Below are positions 61,954 to 64,000 of a stretch of DNA of 64,000 bases, piece by piece. This DNA comes from Oceanospirillum linum. GTDB taxonomy: Bacteria > Pseudomonadota > Gammaproteobacteria > Pseudomonadales > Halomonadaceae. How positions within the stretch are numbered: the stretch's first letter is position 1; every line of letters starts with the position of its first letter. Position numbers and translations under genes: made by a program. Location: assembly GCF_001995095.2 (NCBI RefSeq), contig NZ_MTSD02000001.1:620001-684000 (forward strand). The letters run 5' to 3'. Under the pieces are notes generated by a model, which saw nothing but the letters and a program-made list of their open reading frames with translations, ran no database searches and was not told where the DNA came from.

Positions 61954-64000
61954 ATGGCGAATAATCACTACCAAACTCTGAACCAAGCCAAGCTTCACTG
62001 GGACGAAAGCCAACGGCCAATCTCTCAGGCTTTCGATGATGTTTATTTTTCCAAAGCCAGTGGTCTGGATGAAACCCGCTATGTTTTTCTGCAACACAAT
62101 GGATTGCCGGAACGCTGGCAGAAAACGACATTCATACACCGTCCTTTTGTTATAGCCGAAACCGGCTTTGGCACAGGCCTGAATTTCCTCTGTACCTGGC
62201 AGGCGTTTATACAACACGCTCCAGAGGACGCTCGCCTGCACTTTGTTTCTGTCGAGAAATTCCCCCTAAACATTAACGACCTTGAGCAGTCCCTTGCCCT
62301 TTGGCCTGAGCTAAAGCCTCTTGCAGACCAGTTAATCGCGGCTTATCCACTCCCGATCCCAGGGTTCCACCGTCGCCACTTTGATCAGGGCCGTGTACAA
62401 CTGACTCTGATCCAGGGTGATGCCAGCGAATGCTTTTCCAGCCTTGAATCCCGGGTCGATGCCTGGTTTCTGGATGGCTTCGCCCCAGCCAAAAACCCAG
62501 ATATGTGGACACCAGAGCTCTTTCAGTCTATCCGTCGTTTAAGTGACAAGGGCACAACTGTCGCGACATTTACAGCCGCAGGTATTGTACGTAACGGTTT
62601 GAAGGCTGCAGGTTTTGAGGTCAAAAAGGTAAAAGGGTTTGGTCATAAGCGCCATATGGTCTGCGGTGAACTTATTCTTGATGCCGAAGGCCAGGCAGTG
62701 CAAACGGTTAATCCTGCGCCGGATGTTGTTCCCGTGGAACCCTTGCCACTGGCAAAACCCTGGATGAAAACCCCATGGTTTAAACCGCCCTGCACCGTCA
62801 ATCACTCCAATAAGCAACATATCGCTATTATTGGTGCCGGTATTGCGGGCACAACCACCGCTCAGGCACTGGCAAGGCATGGTTTTAACATTACACTCAT
62901 TGAACAGCATGATCAGGCTGGAAAGGAGGGCTCAGGCAACCGGCAAGGCGTGCTTTATATCAAACTGGGCACCGAACCCTCCAGCCACAGTCGTTTCTAT
63001 CTCAGTGGTTTTGAGTTCTCCCGTCACTATTTTAACAATCTTCAAAAACAGCTCAGCAGAACCGACTTTAAAGAGCTGATCTGGCAGGCCTGTGGCGTTT
63101 TACAGCTGGCCTATACGGAGAAAGAGGTGAAACGCCAAAAGCGCTTTATCGAGCGAAACAATTTTCCTGACATGCTGCTAAAAGCTGTTACAGCCGAGCA
63201 AGCATCTGAACTGAGTGGCACCCCTCTGCAACAAAGCGGCCTTTGGTTTCCACAGGCGGGTTGGGCACGGCCAGATATTATTTGTCAGCAGCTAAGCCAG
63301 CATAGCAATATCAAACGGGTGACCGGCCAGTTTGTGGATAAATTGCAACCGGCAGATAGCGGCTGGTCACTACTGGATAAAGACGGCAAAACCCTTCTCA
63401 AAGCAGATCAGGTGATTATTGCCTGTGCTGCCAGCACAAAGCACTTTGCCCAAACGGCATGGTTACCGACTAAAGCGATTCGGGGGCAGACCACCTATCT
63501 GCAGACAACAGCGCAAACACCGGAACTTAAAACTGTAGTTTGCCATGAGGGTTATATCGCCCCTGCCCTGGATAATACGCTTTGCCTTGGCGCCAGCTTT
63601 AATCTGAAAGATGATGAGAAAGAGCTACGAGAGAGCGATCAGCAACATAATCTGAATCTGCTGTCAGAGGCTATGCCAACCTTTGCCGGACAGTTGAATC
63701 ACAGTGGTGTGGATACCGGAACGCTATCAGGAAAAGTTGGGTTTCGGTGTGCCAGCCCGGACTATGTTCCTCTGACAGGCCCTGCGCCGGTTTACAAGGA
63801 AATGCTGGAGCGCTTTGCTCTGCTACGCCATGACGCAACCAAGGTGCCGGATGCAGCACCAGCATACTACCCGGGCCTATGGCTGAATACCGGCCATGGC
63901 TCCCGAGGCTTAGCCAGTGCCCCCTTATGTGCCGAGGTACTGGCCGCTTACATCGCAGAACAACCTATGCCTCTGGAACGGGAGCTGGTCAACGCTCTGC
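61954..64000 (+). CDS. mnmC: tRNA mnm5s2U34 biosynthesis bifunctional protein MnmC (3' end outside)
   Basis: Finishes mnm5 modification of the wobble U34 in some tRNAs: an oxidase removes the carboxymethyl group and a methyltransferase methylates. The window holds the first 682 codons with no stop. The N-terminal methyltransferase has AETGFGTGLNFLCTWQ (about 69-84) and WFLDGFAPAKNPDMW (about 171-185). The FAD oxidoreductase domain starts about residue 290: AIIGAGIAGTTTAQAL, then GSGNRQGVLYIKL. The ATG at 61954 starts the family's usual N-terminus. Only the C-terminal end is missing. Confidence 0.95.
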   Translation, partial: MANNHYQTLNQAKLHWDESQRPISQAFDDVYFSKASGLDETRYVFLQHNGLPERWQKTTFIHRPFVIAETGFGTGLNFLCTWQAFIQHAPEDARLHFVSVEKFPLNINDLEQSLALWPELKPLADQLIAAYPLPIPGFHRRHFDQGRVQLTLIQGDASECFSSLESRVDAWFLDGFAPAKNPDMWTPELFQSIRRLSDKGTTVATFTAAGIVRNGLKAAGFEVKKVKGFGHKRHMVCGELILDAEGQAVQTVNPAPDVVPVEPLPLAKPWMKTPWFKPPCTVNHSNKQHIAIIGAGIAGTTTAQALARHGFNITLIEQHDQAGKEGSGNRQGVLYIKLGTEPSSHSRFYLSGFEFSRHYFNNLQKQLSRTDFKELIWQACGVLQLAYTEKEVKRQKRFIERNNFPDMLLKAVTAEQASELSGTPLQQSGLWFPQAGWARPDIICQQLSQHSNIKRVTGQFVDKLQPADSGWSLLDKDGKTLLKADQVIIACAASTKHFAQTAWLPTKAIRGQTTYLQTTAQTPELKTVVCHEGYIAPALDNTLCLGASFNLKDDEKELRESDQQHNLNLLSEAMPTFAGQLNHSGVDTGTLSGKVGFRCASPDYVPLTGPAPVYKEMLERFALLRHDATKVPDAAPAYYPGLWLNTGHGSRGLASAPLCAEVLAAYIAEQPMPLERELVNAL

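Noticed and set aside
1-64000. CRISPR array, prophage, insertion sequence or rRNA operon
   Set aside because: No regularly spaced repeats, transposase, phage structural gene or rRNA sequence was seen.

Overview
The window looks like the chromosome of a marine gammaproteobacterium near the Oceanospirillales/Pseudomonadales. The gene orders surA-pdxA-rsmA-apaG-apaH, trpE / trpGDC, crp-osmC-like-speD, tusA-bepA-nadA and scpA-scpB-rluB are those of this group. It also carries ubiquinone hydroxylase Coq7, polyhydroxyalkanoate (PHA) granule genes and a Vibrio-like FlgP/FlgT flagellar set. Genus is a guess (Neptuniibacter/Amphritea/Neptunomonas type); nothing in the sequence fixes it. Genes are dense on both strands and almost all are core housekeeping.

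Layout. 0-3 kb: 5' end of cca (minus), then a FliA-type promoter driving a small lipoprotein gene, flgP and flgT. 3-10 kb (minus): glpE-like rhodanese, then lptD-surA-pdxA-rsmA-apaG-apaH (outer-membrane biogenesis, vitamin B6, rRNA methylation). 10.5-13.2 kb (plus): amgK-murU cell-wall recycling and djlA. 13-21 kb: a DUF3530 protein, rpe, gph, trpE preceded by a candidate trp leader peptide, then trpG-trpD-trpC. 21-27 kb: a GGDEF/EAL protein, crp, an OsmC-like gene, speD, a membrane protein and coq7. 27-36.4 kb: ackA with a Ptb-type phosphotransacetylase, hinT, a chemoreceptor gene broken by an in-frame stop, an orphan phosphoribulokinase with a thioesterase, purD, a phasin-like gene, phaR and an unknown gene. 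36.4-38.3 kb: YigZ, a LexA-like autopeptidase without a DNA-binding domain and with an SOS-like box, and bcp.

38.4-42.9 kb is a flagellar/chemotaxis block: cheR and cheV on minus; flgA, then flgM-flgN-PilZ brake on plus, the last three behind a second perfect FliA promoter. The two FliA promoters put late flagellar genes 40 kb apart under one sigma factor. 42.9-49.4 kb is an arsenic region: DUF2064 transferase, a frameshifted TIGR04283 glycosyltransferase and arsS form an arsenosugar operon; after tRNA-Arg(CCT) and about 2 kb of AT-richer accessory DNA with two unknown genes come an ArsR regulator, a small membrane protein and an ArsP-like permease with a cysteine-rich loop.

49.5-64 kb returns to core genes: a PAS-GGDEF cyclase, tusA with an AI-2E family permease, bepA-like protease, nadA, three tandem tRNA-Lys(TTT), scpA-scpB-rluB, a YciO-type protein, the PHP nuclease RNase AM, yciB, yciI and the start of mnmC, which runs off the end. 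Most points worth a second look are the arsenosugar frameshift at an A8 run, the headless LexA-like gene, the accessory patch behind tRNA-Arg, and regulatory signals (FliA promoters, trp leader). I saw no CRISPR array, prophage, insertion sequence or rRNA operon.
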